Shown here: piece after piece, positions 1 through 12,085 of the stretch
How positions within the stretch are numbered: the first letter of the stretch is position 1
Layout of the letters: each line of letters starts with the position of its first letter
Assembly (NCBI GenBank): GCA_950295325.1
Contig: OX485806.1
Coordinates: 20,956,001-21,020,000 of the forward strand
DNA from: Polytrichum commune
Taxonomy: Eukaryota > Streptophyta > Polytrichopsida > Polytrichales > Polytrichaceae
DNA: 64,000 nt
Direction of reading: 5' to 3'
The notes under the pieces: generated by a model
Databases searched by the model: none
What the model was told of the DNA's origin: nothing
The model's input: the letters and a program-made list of their open reading frames with translations, nothing else
Made by a program: the position numbers and the translations under genes

Positions 1-145
1 CCCATCCACAGAGACTCAATCAAAATGTAAGTTGGGAACCTAGAAATGTATTGAAATGTGGCTTGTAGGTCTCACATGAATGTTCATTTCCAATATTTTA
101 TCCTGCTGTCTCACTGCTAGAATAAAATTGCTCTTGTGAATGCAG

Positions 146-2721
146 GTTGGAGGCAGCAGTCCAGAGACTCACTAGTCTTTGTTCAGTGCTTAATGAGATG
201 GAGCCTTTGCGTGTCCTCAACCACATGTTTGTACCACGGGAGGTACATGTTTCTGCTGACCTGGGTGGTATGATTTATGTGGTACAGGGAAATTTACTAG
301 ATAGGCAGTTGAAGTTGCAACTGCTGAGTGCTTAAATGGTTTTGAAATCACTGTATAATTTGTGCATTCTTATTCCATTGACGTGGTTGCAGTACTTGAG
401 GGATCGAGTTGTGAAAAACTTTCGGACACGGTTAGCTAGTATAATTATGGTGGATGGTGATCTTCAACGACCATCTGTTGTGGAGGCTCGGCTGCAGCGA
501 CACATGAGCATTGTGCATCTTGTGGAACAACATGTACAGTTGGACCTAACACGAGGTGTGCGGGAGGTTCTCCTAACTGAGTCCTTTGCACGTCATATGC
601 AAGACTTGCACCCTGATGATCGAGAAGTTGGAGCAGGTGGTGATGCTGTGTGCACAATCACAGATTGGTATGTGGAGAACTTGCTAAAAGATGCAAAAGC
701 GTCAGGAGTCATATTCTCTCCCTTGGATAAGTGTTTTAGAAGCACAAGGCCTATTGGACGTGTGGCTGCAGAGTCGGTTGCAGATTTAGCGGAGCTGAAG
801 GCATTTGTGAGGATCTTTGGTCCTTATGGTGTTGATAAGCTATGCGATAGCTTGGTGGCACAGCTCACAGCACTTACAGACACTCTTGATACTTTCTTAC
901 GCTCAAATAAAGAGGTGCTGGAATCATTAGCTGGGAACATACACAGTCAACTGCACCGAGAGAATATGTTGCAGGAGTTGCAAGAGTTGGGAACTTTGAT
1001 GTCAAACACATTGCGTATTGGTCACATGCTTAGCATGCGTGCTCTCCTAGCCGAGGCCACAGCCCAGGTCTTGAGGACCAATACTCCTCTTTTATTCTCC
1101 CTCTTGACAGATTTTTCAAAGCATGCTCCAAAATCAATTCCTGAAAAACCAAATCTCCTGCGGTTGAAAGCTGTTGCTAGTCGAGTTGGTGCTATTGATG
1201 TTGAAGAAGGAGATGCTGTTATGATACATGGCATTTTGAGTAACATGGAAGGAGCTGGTGATCAGACGTGGGCGCTCCTACCTTTCCTATTTGTGTCATG
1301 TATAACCTCAAACATTTGGACTGCCACCACCTTCAGCATCCACACGGGTGGTTTTACCACTAATGTCCATTGCTTGGCAAGGTATTTCTCTCATACCTCA
1401 CATAATGGATATCCTGAGTACAACCTTCAGCTTCACTTGTTTCTGTTAGGGATTTTAGTCTATCGGTGCCATAGAATGTCATGGAGATGTTCTTTTATCA
1501 GGCTCATCTTTTCACTGCACCTGAAATTGATTGGAAGAGAAATGGTTTGGACAGGTGTATAAATGCTGTTATGGTTGCAAATGAATGGGTACGGGCGGAA
1601 CGAAAAGAGATGCAAAGGCAAGCATCAGATCCAGGGAGCAGAAGCATGCGGGGAGATGGTTCCCAAGTTCAAAGTGCAGAGAGTCCTGCAGATGTGGAAA
1701 TAAGCATAAAGGCTTCTATGAAAACTTTTCTGCAGTGTGCTGTTGCCACAGTCCTTGAAGCCTGGGATGATGCACACAGGTCTGATTTTGCATCAGTTTT
1801 TTAGTTTCTGCTTTAGACCCTTCTAAACATATACTTTAAAGCACTCCATATAAGTGCGAATTTGGCTTCACTTAGCATTTTGCTGTCATGACATTTCATT
1901 ATAAGCATAGCTAAGAATATTCTCAAAGGTATCTCATGTTTCCGTAGGAATGCCCATGTCTTGAGGACTGTTGACAACTTTTGTGTACAATCATGTTTTT
2001 GTTAGAAGGATGTATAGGTTTTTAATTCTCAAGCATTGACCATTCTCTCAAGTGAGGTGAGACTTCAAATATGACAAATAGAAGATCAACATGTATACAC
2101 AATCTTATCAAGTGAACATAACAAAAGGAAGAGGCTGCTCTTTCAAGGCGAGGCAGTTTTTTCTGATAATATGGGAGTAAGTTGGTCTAACCTGGTGCTT
2201 TTTTGATGGACAGGAGTCCACTTGTAGCAAAATTGATCTTCCTTGATCAGCTTTGTGAAATGACTTCCTATCTACCCCGAAGCACTCTGGAGGGTTATGT
2301 ACCCCACACGATAATGCGCTCAATTTACCAAATGTATTATGAGAGTTCATTGCCGAGTCTTGTTCACGTTCACCCGTCCACCCGCCAGTATACTGGTTCA
2401 GCTCATGCAAATGGTGGTGCTATGAAGGGTCAAGGTGAGCAATCTGGGGAGCCCAGTGAATCTCATCAACAAACAGCCCGGGGCTCCATCTTCTCGGGCC
2501 CAATCAAGTTTGTGGGCCAGCATAAGAGGCCTGAGGTGGAACCATCTGGTGAGTTGGGACCAGACGGAAGACCTCGCAGGAAACCCAACCGCTTTTCAGG
2601 TCCACTGGATTACAGCCGGAAGGTGTCTTTTGCTGAAGGTCGTGGCCCGCAACAAGAACCAACGGTGGCAACGAAGAGTCCTCTTGGCAGGTTCAGGTCA
2701 GGACCTCTGTCATATGTGTAA
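146..2721 (+). CDS. NAP1: NAP1/GNARLED, SCAR/WAVE complex subunit (3' part)
   Basis: C-terminal part of the NCK-associated protein 1 homologue, a scaffold subunit of the SCAR/WAVE complex that turns on ARP2/3-driven actin branching during cell growth. Four exons are visible: 146-242, 393-1381, 1555-1779 and 2214-2721. All junctions are GT-AG and the phases agree, giving about 605 residues; the 5' exons lie outside the window and bases 1-145 are intron. Family landmarks in order are LEPLRVLNH-type text (here MEPLRVLNHMFVPRE), YLRDRVVKNF, the LLPF/SNIW segment, INAVMVANEW, SPLVAKLIFLDQLCE, YLPRSTLEGYVPHTI, and a basic tail ending RSGPLSYV. That tail is typical of plant NAP1. Nothing looks broken. 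The identification rests on remembered family sequence. Confidence 0.93.
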
Positions 2722-3807
2722 CATCAGAATTTGGAGACTGTAGTATTTATACCTATAAATGATAGTTAGGGTGCAGATTCTGGTCAATTTTGAACCTTTT
2801 AGCTGCTTCACAGGTAGACCACGTGCACATGATGTAAAGCATAGGGAGTGTCAGTGCCGGAAGATGTAGGTGTAGAGAGAGTCCTTCAGATGTAGGTGTA
2901 GCACAGATATTTGTATTTGTTGGAGACTGCGTCCTGTTGGTAAGGACTTCAGTGAGAATGATACAATCGACTTCAGAAAGACTCAGATTGCAGGATCTGT
3001 CAACACAATTTATGTTGTTATAAATTGTCTGAGTTCTGATATCAGATAACATATCTGTACATCAAAAATGGCAAAATAACAATGTTGTTGGGAGACAATT
3101 GTAGCAAGTGCACACTTGGTGGCGTTGGTGAGCTGCATGCCAGGAAGTCTCTCAGAAAGTCATGTTTATTTTCTTGGTTGAAAGTCATGTAGAAAATTAT
3201 TGTAGGTGCAATGCTCATATGGGTGTAATTCGATTCGTTATGAGCATTGCACCTACAATGATTTATTAGGTACAATTGTACCCAAGATATGTGGGTGTAA
3301 TTCGGTTCGCTTACCATGTTCTCCAACCTCTATATTACACAACGAAACTTGTGTTGCATTAGAAGATCGAGGATGAAGCATCAGCAAAAACCGTATTGAA
3401 AATTAGACCTCCCCTGATTTAGTTATGGTTTTCAGAAGTGTATGTTTGTTGATTCCTCCCAGTTGTGTTCATTATTGAGTGTTGAGTAGGCAATAAAATC
3501 CAAAGACGTGCGCCAATCTCTTTTAAACGTGTGTCTTTATTTTGTTTGATCTTTGATCCTCACCTGACCACACACCAATCAAATATAGGGGTCTGATTAA
3601 GAAAATCTACTGAAAAACACCCGCATACATTATCCTGTTTATTACTTATTGACATTCTAGAATCCTCTTTAACTCCTGGGCAACATTGAGAATGAGGAAC
3701 AGATTGGAGTGGAGTGAATGGCCTGGTACTAAAGCAGATCTGTTCAGAATTACTGGCTATATAATATATGCTTGTTTCTGAACAAATCAAGGTGGCTATG
3801 GAACTAA
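2722..3807. other. NAP1 3' flank, no gene seen
   Basis: AT-rich DNA after the NAP1 stop. It holds a possible poly(A) signal AATAAA at about 3492 and a 21-bp inverted repeat (listed separately). At 3500-3600 lies a fragment of a dispersed repeat family whose other copies are near 15.9, 17.2, 32.5, 46.6 and 61.4 kb. No supported coding sequence. Confidence 0.6.
3199..3259. repeat. 21-bp perfect inverted repeat with 19-base loop
   Basis: The arms at 3199-3219 and 3239-3259 are exact reverse complements (ATTGTAGGTGCAATGCTCAT and one more base). Pairing stops abruptly on both sides. A related GGGTGTAATTCG motif occurs once in the loop (3221) and again near 3292. It could be a small foldback element or a hairpin in the NAP1 3' transcript. 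No target duplication was seen. Confidence 0.8.
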
Positions 3808-4252
3808 GTGCCGCTTCACACTATGGCCGTCCAAGTCAAGAGGCCGTGGGATTGAATGGCCAAACTTTGTTGAGAGTCCAAAGGAATGGGTTGAAAATAG
3901 CCAATAAATATAGGAATTGGAGTCTTTGGCCGGGCATTCCATTTTATTCCCCGTCCAAAACAACCCTTCCAATCTAACGGTCATGATCTTGTCAGTTTTT
4001 GATTTTTTTATGAAAAAAAATCGCCGGCCTCTCGAACATAGTTTGCATTTCCATTCTTGTCCGACCCAAACTTCCTTCGAGATTCCGTCACCTTGGACAA
4101 AAAGTATTACCATGTAGGCCTTTTAAATTGCAACGGCCTTTGGATTTTGGCCTCTAGTGCGAAGGGTTGAGAGGCCAAATTCTTGGTTCCTTGCAACTTG
4201 ATTGGTGGAAATCAACGGCCTCTTGACCTTCGGCCATAGTGTGAAGCGGCTC
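3808..4252. mobile_element. PIF/Harbinger-like MITE with TAA target duplication
   Basis: The left end starts GTGCCGCTTCACACTATGG and the right end, read in reverse complement, starts GAGCCGCTTCACACTATGG. About 21 of 22 bases match. TAA flanks both ends (3805-3807 and 4253-4255). A 3-bp TAA/TTA duplication with G-initial inverted repeats is the signature of Tourist/Harbinger MITEs. The 445-bp interior has no conserved ORF, so it depends on a transposase encoded elsewhere. Confidence 0.8.
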
Positions 4253-6083
4253 TAAATGAACATTGAATATGATAAATTCCTTAAATTACTCTTTGAATAC
4301 AATACATTGTTTTGTCTGATTACTGTGAGTTACCATTTGGAGGTATGTGTTCCTATAACATTTTATTGAAAGTATCATCTTTTTGCCCAAATAACATAAT
4401 TAGTTAGTATGCACACCAAAGAATATGATATAACTTACTTGGTGAAAAATGATAATGTCGGTGAAACATTATAGCAACATGTAACTCCAAATGGCAACCC
4501 AACCCACACTACTTAGACAAAACAGTGTAGTGGATTGCTTGGAACAAATTACTCTTTACATTACCCCTCCAGAGAATCTATAATATGTTCAGCCAATTAG
4601 AAACCTTGGCCCTGTTATGTTTTTGTTTTCACACTCGGTAATTCCTTGAGGCCGAGGGAAGGCCTGAAACTATTCCCAAACTCTTGCTTTCTATGCCCAC
4701 TCATAAAGCACTCCTAATCACCGGTTTCATTGATGCACGCACTCCCTATTTTGACAATGAAGGTGTTAGCATTGAGTGGCGGGTGGCCATTAATTCTTAA
4801 CCCCTAAATGCTTTTGGGGTGGTGTATGATCCCAATTTGTGGGAAAAACATTTGTTTGTTTATTTGTTTGTTTGTTAGATTTAATTTACAGCCCACCCAC
4901 ATTTACTAGTGCGGGTCACCAGTGAACGGTTCCTACGAGCAGGGTCCATTTTTAGAGTTGATTTAGCTAGCGAGAGCCACTGGATGCAACCGGTGCTGGT
5001 ACTCACCGTTCGTTGGTGGTTTGCACCAATAAGTGTGGGTGGGCTATTAATCCGAGAGGGCTGAAATTTGGGTGAAGTTGCATGATTATACATGTGACCT
5101 ATTGAAAAAAAAAAGGACAAAGAAAACCAAAAAAGTGGAATTGAAATCAATTTGTGCCCTAGGGGGTTTTTTTAGAGGTTTAGGGATTGGGCCTTTGGGT
5201 CCTTCCCTCTCCATCCACCCCCCTAGTGAATGAGATTAGGGCACGTGGTCGGTTAGTAACCTAAAATACACTAAATATGATATTGTGTCACTTACTATTT
5301 GGATTTACACAATGCTATGTCTTTTTACTGCTGGTGTAATTTTCTTACCATGTAAAGTTGTTAATGTTCTACAATGTCCAAACTATTAATTTCACATTTG
5401 TTGGTAAAATATGAGATATACAATAAATAGATATAACAATGCACTTGGAGAACCGACTACTACTTACAGATGAACCAATTGAATTTGAGAACTAACTGGT
5501 TGAAGTTGAAGACTTTGGGAAAATTACCAATCATTGTAAAGGGATCTATGAAATATACCTCAAATTATAAAGAAGAACCCGAAAGATCACAACATGTAAC
5601 TACACAAAATATGTTATTTAGTGTTTGATTATGTTTAGTGTTGTTACCACCCTACCATGCTCAACATAAATTTTCAATTCTTTGATAATAAGTGTGAGAC
5701 ATAAATGTGCGGCTACCTTCCCTACTGCCACCTCCCTTATTATATATATTTTTTTCATATCCATACTAACACTAAATTCAAACATGTAACTTCCACATAT
5801 GACCATGTTGGTATTTAGTGTTTGAGTTTACATTTAATGTTACTTACTTTCATAAGGTTATTAATATTTAGTGTATGTGTTCATATTTAGTGTATCAAAC
5901 ACCAAATATCATATTTTGTGTAGTTGGACTTGGAAACACTCGGATCTTCATCGATTTTGCCCAAAATTCTCCCCCGGACACTGTTGGAGAAGCATGGGAA
6001 ATGAACCAAATAACACCTACAAACAATGCCTTAATTGGAGACAAACCTGGACAGAGAAATTCCCCTAAACTCTTGCTAACTTA
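4253..6083. other. Intergenic, repeat fragments only
   Basis: AT-rich DNA without a supported gene. At 5440-5580 and 5920-6060 there are copies of a dispersed repeat with phrases such as TGGAAACACTCGGAT and AACTAACTGGTTGAAG; more copies occur between 6.8 and 10.2 kb and at 50.2 kb. The short open frames here show no family resemblance. Confidence 0.5.
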
Positions 6084-6572
6084 GGGCCACTTCACACACA
6101 AGACTGAGGGCCCGCGACCATTGCACTTGGTGGAAAAGGTGGAGCCGGTCCAAGTTCGCTTCACACCACGCTTGAGGGACCAACGGAGTAAGTAAGTGCA
6201 AGATGGATGTAAAGTCTACATGGATTCCTATATGGCATCAACTGGATCATGTTTCTCGGTCACTTGGACTATTTTCAAAAACCACCTCTTGGAGGTAGGC
6301 CTGACACAAAACCAGGAGACCATGCCACTCCCAACTCTCACAATCGTTGATTGATTCTACTTTATCATGTGTGAGGGACCCGCATGAATAGAACTTCATT
6401 GAAATAGCATTTGGTTGAGGGCCCGATCACATATGACTTCACACTACACTTGAGGGTCCGTGACCACACTACATGATCTTGGCGGTGTGTTGGGACGATG
6501 GCCTTTGGACACATTCTTTTGGGCTCTCACTATTACATGGTCACGGCTCTTGGCTCGTGTGTGAAGTGGCCC
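6084..6572. mobile_element. Second Harbinger-like MITE with TTA target duplication
   Basis: The ends are GGGCCACTTCACACAC and the matching GTGTGTGAAGTGGCCC, directly flanked by TTA at 6081-6083 and 6573-6575. The element is 489 bp and non-coding, with internal partial repeats of the GACTTCACACTACACTTGAGGG type. The CACTTCACAC core resembles the termini of the element at 3808-4252, so the two may belong to related families using one transposase. Confidence 0.75.
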
Positions 6573-6914
6573 TTATAATACTAAGTCAACATGACAAGCT
6601 CACGGTGCATCCGGATTCTTCCAAGGACGGCATTCCTCTTTGTCCGTTGCATGTGTACGGCCAGGCTCTTTCTACTTCCGTGACGGGGCCATGTGAAGAA
6701 ATCTTTAAATCACATGCCAAATGCCAAACATCCACTCAACCATGGTGAAGATACCTGGTAATGGCTGTGTTGACTCTCTTGGGCTTCATGTTGACTCCAC
6801 CCAACACCCGACCGGTGGTTGGTTACAAATGAACCGGTGGAGTTTGAAAAAGAACCGGTTGACGTTCAAGGCTTCAGCAAAATTACCCATCCTTCTAGAG
6901 GAATGTATGTATTA

Positions 6915-6992
6915 GGTAATCGTTTTATTGGAACCGGTTATCGGTGCAGAACCGGTTCTGCACCGATAACCGGTTCCAATAAAACGATTACC
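6915..6992. repeat. 78-bp perfect palindrome
   Basis: The sequence is an exact palindrome with no loop, centred at 6953/6954 on AACCGGTT. Its arms include ACCGGTTATCGGTGCAGAAC. It sits beside a copy of the dispersed ACCGGTT-rich repeat and just left of an inverted-repeat unit at 6996-7177. The open frame 6819-7190 that spans it is a by-product of the symmetry and is not called as a gene. Confidence 0.9.
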
Positions 6993-6995
6993 GGA

Positions 6996-7177
6996 CGTAA
7001 CCGGTTGGCCGCTTTGTTGAGCCGCGCAGGTGACCTAAACAGTGGGTCACCTGTCACCATAACCGATTTAGATGATCATAACCGGCTGGGATGTCGAGGT
7101 TTTCATCTACAAACCTGTGTGCTCAGAGCCCATCGTGTAGTGCCACCTCGGCGAAACAAAGCGGCCAACCGGTTACG
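6996..7177. mobile_element. Small inverted-repeat element, 23-bp termini
   Basis: The left arm 6996-7018 (starts CGTAACCGGTTGGCCGC) and the right arm 7155-7177 are exact reverse complements enclosing about 136 bases, for a 182-bp unit. A second inner inverted repeat (AGGTGACC and GGTCACCT) lies near 7027-7055. No clear target duplication was found, so the family is unassigned. It may be part of a larger foldback structure with the adjoining 78-bp palindrome. Confidence 0.6.
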
Positions 7178-7904
7178 GAGTAGATCTTGAATGAATAAAG
7201 GAAAACGGGAAGACCTCAACATGATGTAACCGGTTAGGTTTGGAAACACTAGGATGTTGATCGATTATGCTCAAAAATCTCCATGGATGTTGACTCAACC
7301 CATTGTGTGTCAACACAATAACAATATTGTTTTTTTTACATCTACTATTGTGGCCCACTGTAATTTTGAGATATCATGATAATTTTGGCCAATGTAACTT
7401 TTTGGGACCCACACTAGTTTTGAGCTTACACTATCATCTGTTCAAGACTAGGATTATGGGGTAAAGCTTTATGCAAGAACATGAAAGTACTGTAGGTTGG
7501 AAAATATACTATCACCGTTATATTGATGTTATATTAGATATATAGAAATTTCGCACTAAAACATTCAACCATTTTAAACATGTTCTCATTTATAATTTCT
7601 GAAGCAAATAATATATTAATTTATACGCTGCCCTAATTTTCAACCCAGAGTACGAGGTGTGAACTGTGTAGCTTTGTGTTTGCAAGGTTATATCCGTGCT
7701 TGTGATATTAGGAGGAAGTTGAGAGATTTTATTATGTTTTCGTCTATGACCACACTTTAGTGACAATGAGTGTTATGTTACGAGCCATCGCTCAACCTTG
7801 GGGTTAGGTTAATAGGTAAATATGCACCATGTGATAGTTGACATGGCGGCCTCAACTCAAAGACTCCATCCACTAGGTTGTGAACCTCTAGTGCTAAATG
7901 CTAA

Positions 7905-8640
7905 TGCACTTTAATAGTGGGTTGGAGGTGCTCTCCAGTTGATAAGCACAAGTCATCAACCAACCACATTTGGGTGGCCTACTACACAAGAATGTGGAGG
8001 GCTGTGGACATGGATGTCTAGACTTCCATGCGCTCACTAATGTGCCTCTTAATCTACAAGTCCCGGTCACCGAAGGATTGATGACCAATTTAGGAGGAGG
8101 AGGTTAGTAGGTGGGCCTAGATTTGAGAAGATGAAAGTAGCTAGTTGGCACATACGAAGCCTACCTCACTAGGTTCCATGTACATTAGGGCAGGTTTGTC
8201 CTTATTCCCACTAGAATCTGGTGGGCAAGTGGCCTACATGGAAATTCACCCATGTAGGCGCTCGCCCACTAGATTCCAGAAAATAATGGGTTGGAGGTGT
8301 TCGCATGTAGTTCAACACAAGCCACCACCCAACAACAATTTGGCAAGCCGCTAGAATGTGCATGGCCATGGATACGTGCTGCTAGACTTCCATGCGCCCC
8401 ACTAAATAGTCTCTAACCTACAAATGCCAACCACCAAAGGATTGAAGACTCATTTTAGAAGGAGGAGGAGGTTCTAACATGGAGGTTAGTAGGTGAGCCC
8501 AGATTTGAGAAGATAAGAGTAGCTAGTTGGCATATATGAACCCTACTCCACTAGATTCCCTCTACATTTGGGCGAGTTTATCCTTATCGATAACCTGGTG
8601 GGTGAGTGGCCTACACGGAAACTCATCCTAAGAAGTCCAA
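7905..8640. repeat. About 380-bp imperfect tandem duplication
   Basis: Two diverged copies, roughly 7905-8280 and 8285-8640. Each runs through GGGTTGGAGGTG, CTAGACTTCCATGCGC, GATTTGAGAAGAT, GTAGCTAGTTGGCA and a GTGGCCTACA end. A shorter fragment recurs at 14045-14140. The GTGGCCTACATGGAAA phrase also forms the termini of the foldback at 58.9 kb, so this may be a tandem copy of that family. Confidence 0.6.
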
Positions 8641-8684
8641 GGGTCTTACATTCTTTACGAGTTAGACATACTCAGTTGAGATGT

Positions 8685-8825
8685 TCATGTTTCCAACTCT
8701 AACTGGTTACATGTTGACATCTTTCAGTTTTTCTGAATTAATTTGAGGTATGTTCCTGAAGTCCTGAACTTCCACCGGTAATTTCTCAAACTTATCCGGT
8801 TCATGTGTAAGTAGCGGCCGGTTCT
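8685..8825 (-). repeat. Dispersed ACCGGTT-type repeat copy
   Basis: Minus-oriented copy of the family also seen at 5.45, 5.93, 6.82, 7.23, 9.7 and 50.2 kb. It contains GGTTACATGTTGACATC near 8704-8720 without an insertion. It therefore serves as an empty-site comparison for the MITE at 9733-10063, which interrupts the same phrase in another copy. Confidence 0.6.
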
Positions 8826-9732
8826 CCCCGTTCATTGGTTAGAAAGTCCATACAAGTCCAAGGTAAGGAAGACCTGCCAGTCAATGGCTAGTATCTACTT
8901 ATTTTAAGAATTTCTTGTGTAGTACCTTCCCATATAAGACTTTCATGAATAGTTTGTACGGTTAGGATTTTCATTCCACACGGAAAAATCCTTCATTCCA
9001 AAGCAACTTGATCCTATGTGTAGAGTACACAACAAAGGACGAAAATACACTATAAGTATGTGCGTCCTCTACAAGTGACCTACTTGCGCCATTAGAAAAT
9101 TGTCCTACGTCATTGAAAAATTTGCAAATCTACCCAAGTGGTAGATGTGTATATTTCATGTAGTGAAGGCATGATGATTGTTGAGGACCTATATGCTCGA
9201 AGTGATAAATTCTTGAAACATACCAAGTCAACATGAGAATGATGGCGAGGTTAATAATTTGGCATGACCCAAGGTAATGTATGTGAACCTATTGTAGGCA
9301 CTTCCAACTCCACAGACAAGTTTCCGGTCTTTGGATCGTCTCATCTAGCTAGAAATTCATGCCAATTACGTGTATTGTCATTCTAAGTTTCAAACACATC
9401 AATCAAATACCAAAGGTATAGTTGAATAAACTGGATGATCTCTTTCTCTTGAAGTATTGACATAGGCCCTCCCATGTTACGAATTGAACCTACAATAGTG
9501 TCCACATTTTCAACACATAGTTCAATCTCATCCTAGCACAAGTTGTGTTGGTGTCTGTTTTTAACTACAAGCCTTGCCATGGACCACTCAGATGTAGGTG
9601 ATGACATAGACCATACTTTACCTTTGAAAGTATCCTCACCTCTAACCATCTCCAAGGCAGTATCTGGAGAGGATTTCAGGCAAAATTAGTTGATATCCTA
9701 GTGTTTCCAAGTCCAACCAGTTACATGTTGAC

Positions 9733-10063
9733 CCCGGGGAGGGTAGTCATTGGTTGGAGTAGCAATATATGTGCGAACAAATGATAGGGTATTTTTAAAA
9801 CATGGGGGCAAAAAATTATAATTGGGCTTAAGAGTAATATAGGGTATCAAAAATGGCACTAGACATCTTTAAAACACTATAGGGTATGGAATAATAGGGA
9901 ATTTGGAATTATAAGTAATGCAAGCCATTTTTCTATTAACCCAAAGTAGAAAATTATATAATGATAGCATGTGGAAAAAAAAAATTGAAAGTAGAACCCC
10001 CCTATAAAATAGTGGTTGTTCGCACCTATATCCTTAACTTTTTAACACACTGCCCTCCCCGGG
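9733..10063. mobile_element. hAT-like MITE with 8-bp target duplication
   Basis: The 331-bp element has perfect 11-bp termini (CCCGGGGAGGG), extended as CCCGGGGAGGGTAGT against CCCGGGGAGGGCAGT. It is flanked by ATGTTGAC at 9725-9732 and 10064-10071. It lies inside a dispersed repeat, and the copy at about 8704 shows the uninterrupted target. An 8-bp duplication fits hAT transposons. The termini are more GC-rich than usual for hAT, so the superfamily is inferred from the duplication length. Confidence 0.85.
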
Positions 10064-10214
10064 ATGTTGACACCTTTTGGTTTTCCTTCATTACTTTGAG
10101 GTATATTCTATTGATTCCTCTAAAATGATCAGTAATTTTCCTGAAGTCTTGAACTTCAACCGGTGATCTCCCAAACTCAATCGGTTCATTCGTAACTACA
10201 CTAACTAAACCCAT

Positions 10215-11260
10215 TAGTGTGAAAGTTTATGTGGAAATAATTAGTGTGGGCCAGACTAATTTTGTAGTCGAGATGGAATTAATGTGGGTTCAAGACCTTG
10301 TGCCTTCCTCCAAATCGTCATGAAGACTTTGAATATTTGTTATAAGACAAAGGAGCACAAATTAGAATAATCACTCACATTAGTTTTCTAGAAAAACAAT
10401 GATTGTCGCCCATGCTAACTTTCTACTAGAACTTTAGTGTAGGTTGATCTAAATGTGGGCGACATTAAATCTCAATATAGAATTGATGTGGTCCATATTG
10501 AATCTCAATATAGGAAAATTAATGTAGGCCACATTAATTGTCAATATGAAAATATATGTGGGCTCCGGACGTTTATTGTAGCCCCACAGTAATGAGACTA
10601 CATTGTTTTGTATAATTAGTGTGGATTATCATTCGGAGTTACGTTTTACCGACATTAATGTCTTTCACCAACTAAATTATATCATATTCTTCGGTGTGTG
10701 TGAGGCCAAACCCACCACCCTTAAGCGTCTTAGTCCGGGTAATGAGTTTGGATATCACATGTATAACATAAAACCTGTAGTAACGTGGAATGTACGTTCT
10801 ACCTTGGTGGACTCACAACTTACTTCAAGTCATGATGTTTTATTAATGCAATCTTCTTGAGTGGGTATAGCATTGGCCGCCTCAAGGGTCCACCCCACAA
10901 CCTTAGCTACACATGCTCTTAAGGACTTCCCTCTTGCAACCTTGGTCCTGGCTGATGATTCTTCACTATTGCATGTCACCTCGTTGAAGCTGTGACTTGT
11001 TGACTCCATGTGATGAGTACACAAGTGTTAAAAAACACTCATCACTATCATCACTTAGCGTTACATCATCTTCCGCAATTCTTCGCAACTCACTCCCAAG
11101 TTCACCCGTCAATGTTGTTCCTAACTTGATTAGCCCAACCGCCCTAAATTTGCAAGTCTAACCACTAACCCTAGTTGGTTTGCCTTATCAATTAGAACCC
11201 AGCTTTAATTCAACTTATCCGGCCTTCATAGTTCGACTTACCGCCCAGCTTTACTGGCTC
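10215..11260. other. Intergenic, no gene seen
   Basis: AT-rich DNA with repeated TGTGGGC and TTAATGTAGGCC-like phrases at 10240-10590. No coding sequence or RNA gene could be supported. Confidence 0.4.
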
Positions 11261-11264
11261 CCTC

Positions 11265-12085
11265 AACTTAACTAAGCCGACCGGCTTACCCAATCTACCT
11301 GCTAGCTTAGCCTAGCCCGGCTGCCAGCTTACTTATCTTAACTACGCCGACCGGCTAACCCGTCTACCTGCTAGCTTAGCCTAGCCAGCATCCCAACTTA
11401 CTTATCTTAACTAAGCCAACCAGCTTACCAGTCCACCGACTAGCTTAGCCTAGCCGGCATCCCAGCTTACTTATCTTAACTAAGCCAACCAGCTTACCAG
11501 TCTACCTGCTAGCTTAGCCTAGCCAGCATCCCAACTTACTTATCTTAACTAAGCCAACCAGCTTACCAGTCCACCGACTAGCTTAGCCTAGCCGGCATCC
11601 CAGCTTACTTATCTTAACTAAGCCAACCAGCTTACCAATCTACCTGCTAGCTTAGCCTAGCCAACATCCCAGCTTACTTATCTTAACTAAGCCAACCAGC
11701 TTACCAGTCCACCGACTAGTTTAGCCTAGCCGGCATCCCAACTTACTTATCTTAACTAAGCCAACCAGCTTACCAGTCTACCTGCTAGCTTAGCCTAGCC
11801 AACATCCCAGCTTACTTATCTTAACTAAGCCAACCATCTTCCCAGTCCACCGACTAGTTTAGCCTAGCCAGCATCCCAACTTACTTATCTTAACTAAGCC
11901 AACCAGCTTACCAGTCCACCGACTAGCTTAGCCTAGCCGGCATCCCAGCTTACTTATCTTAACTACGCCGACCGGCTAACCAGTCTACCTGCTAGCTTAG
12001 CCTAGCCAGCATCCCAGCTTACTTATCTTAACTAAGCCAACCGGCTTACCAGTCCACCGGCTAGCTTAGCCTAACCCAGCCGACT
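11265..12085. repeat. 69-bp satellite arranged as 138-bp dimers
   Basis: ACTTATCTTA recurs every 69 bases (11331, 11400, 11469, 11538 and onward to about 12021), giving roughly twelve units. Two unit types alternate: one with CAGTCTACCTGCTAGC, the other with CAGTCCACCGACTAGC, making a 138-bp higher-order dimer. The order is broken once near 11840-11950, where two second-type units are adjacent. Every unit has a GCTAGCTTAGCC-like core. Confidence 0.92.

Noticed and set aside
6819-7190. 123-codon open frame
   Set aside because: It spans the 78-bp palindrome and the inverted-repeat element; openness comes from repeat composition.
11265-12085. CRISPR-like array
   Set aside because: The repeats are contiguous without unique spacers and the DNA is eukaryotic; it is a satellite.
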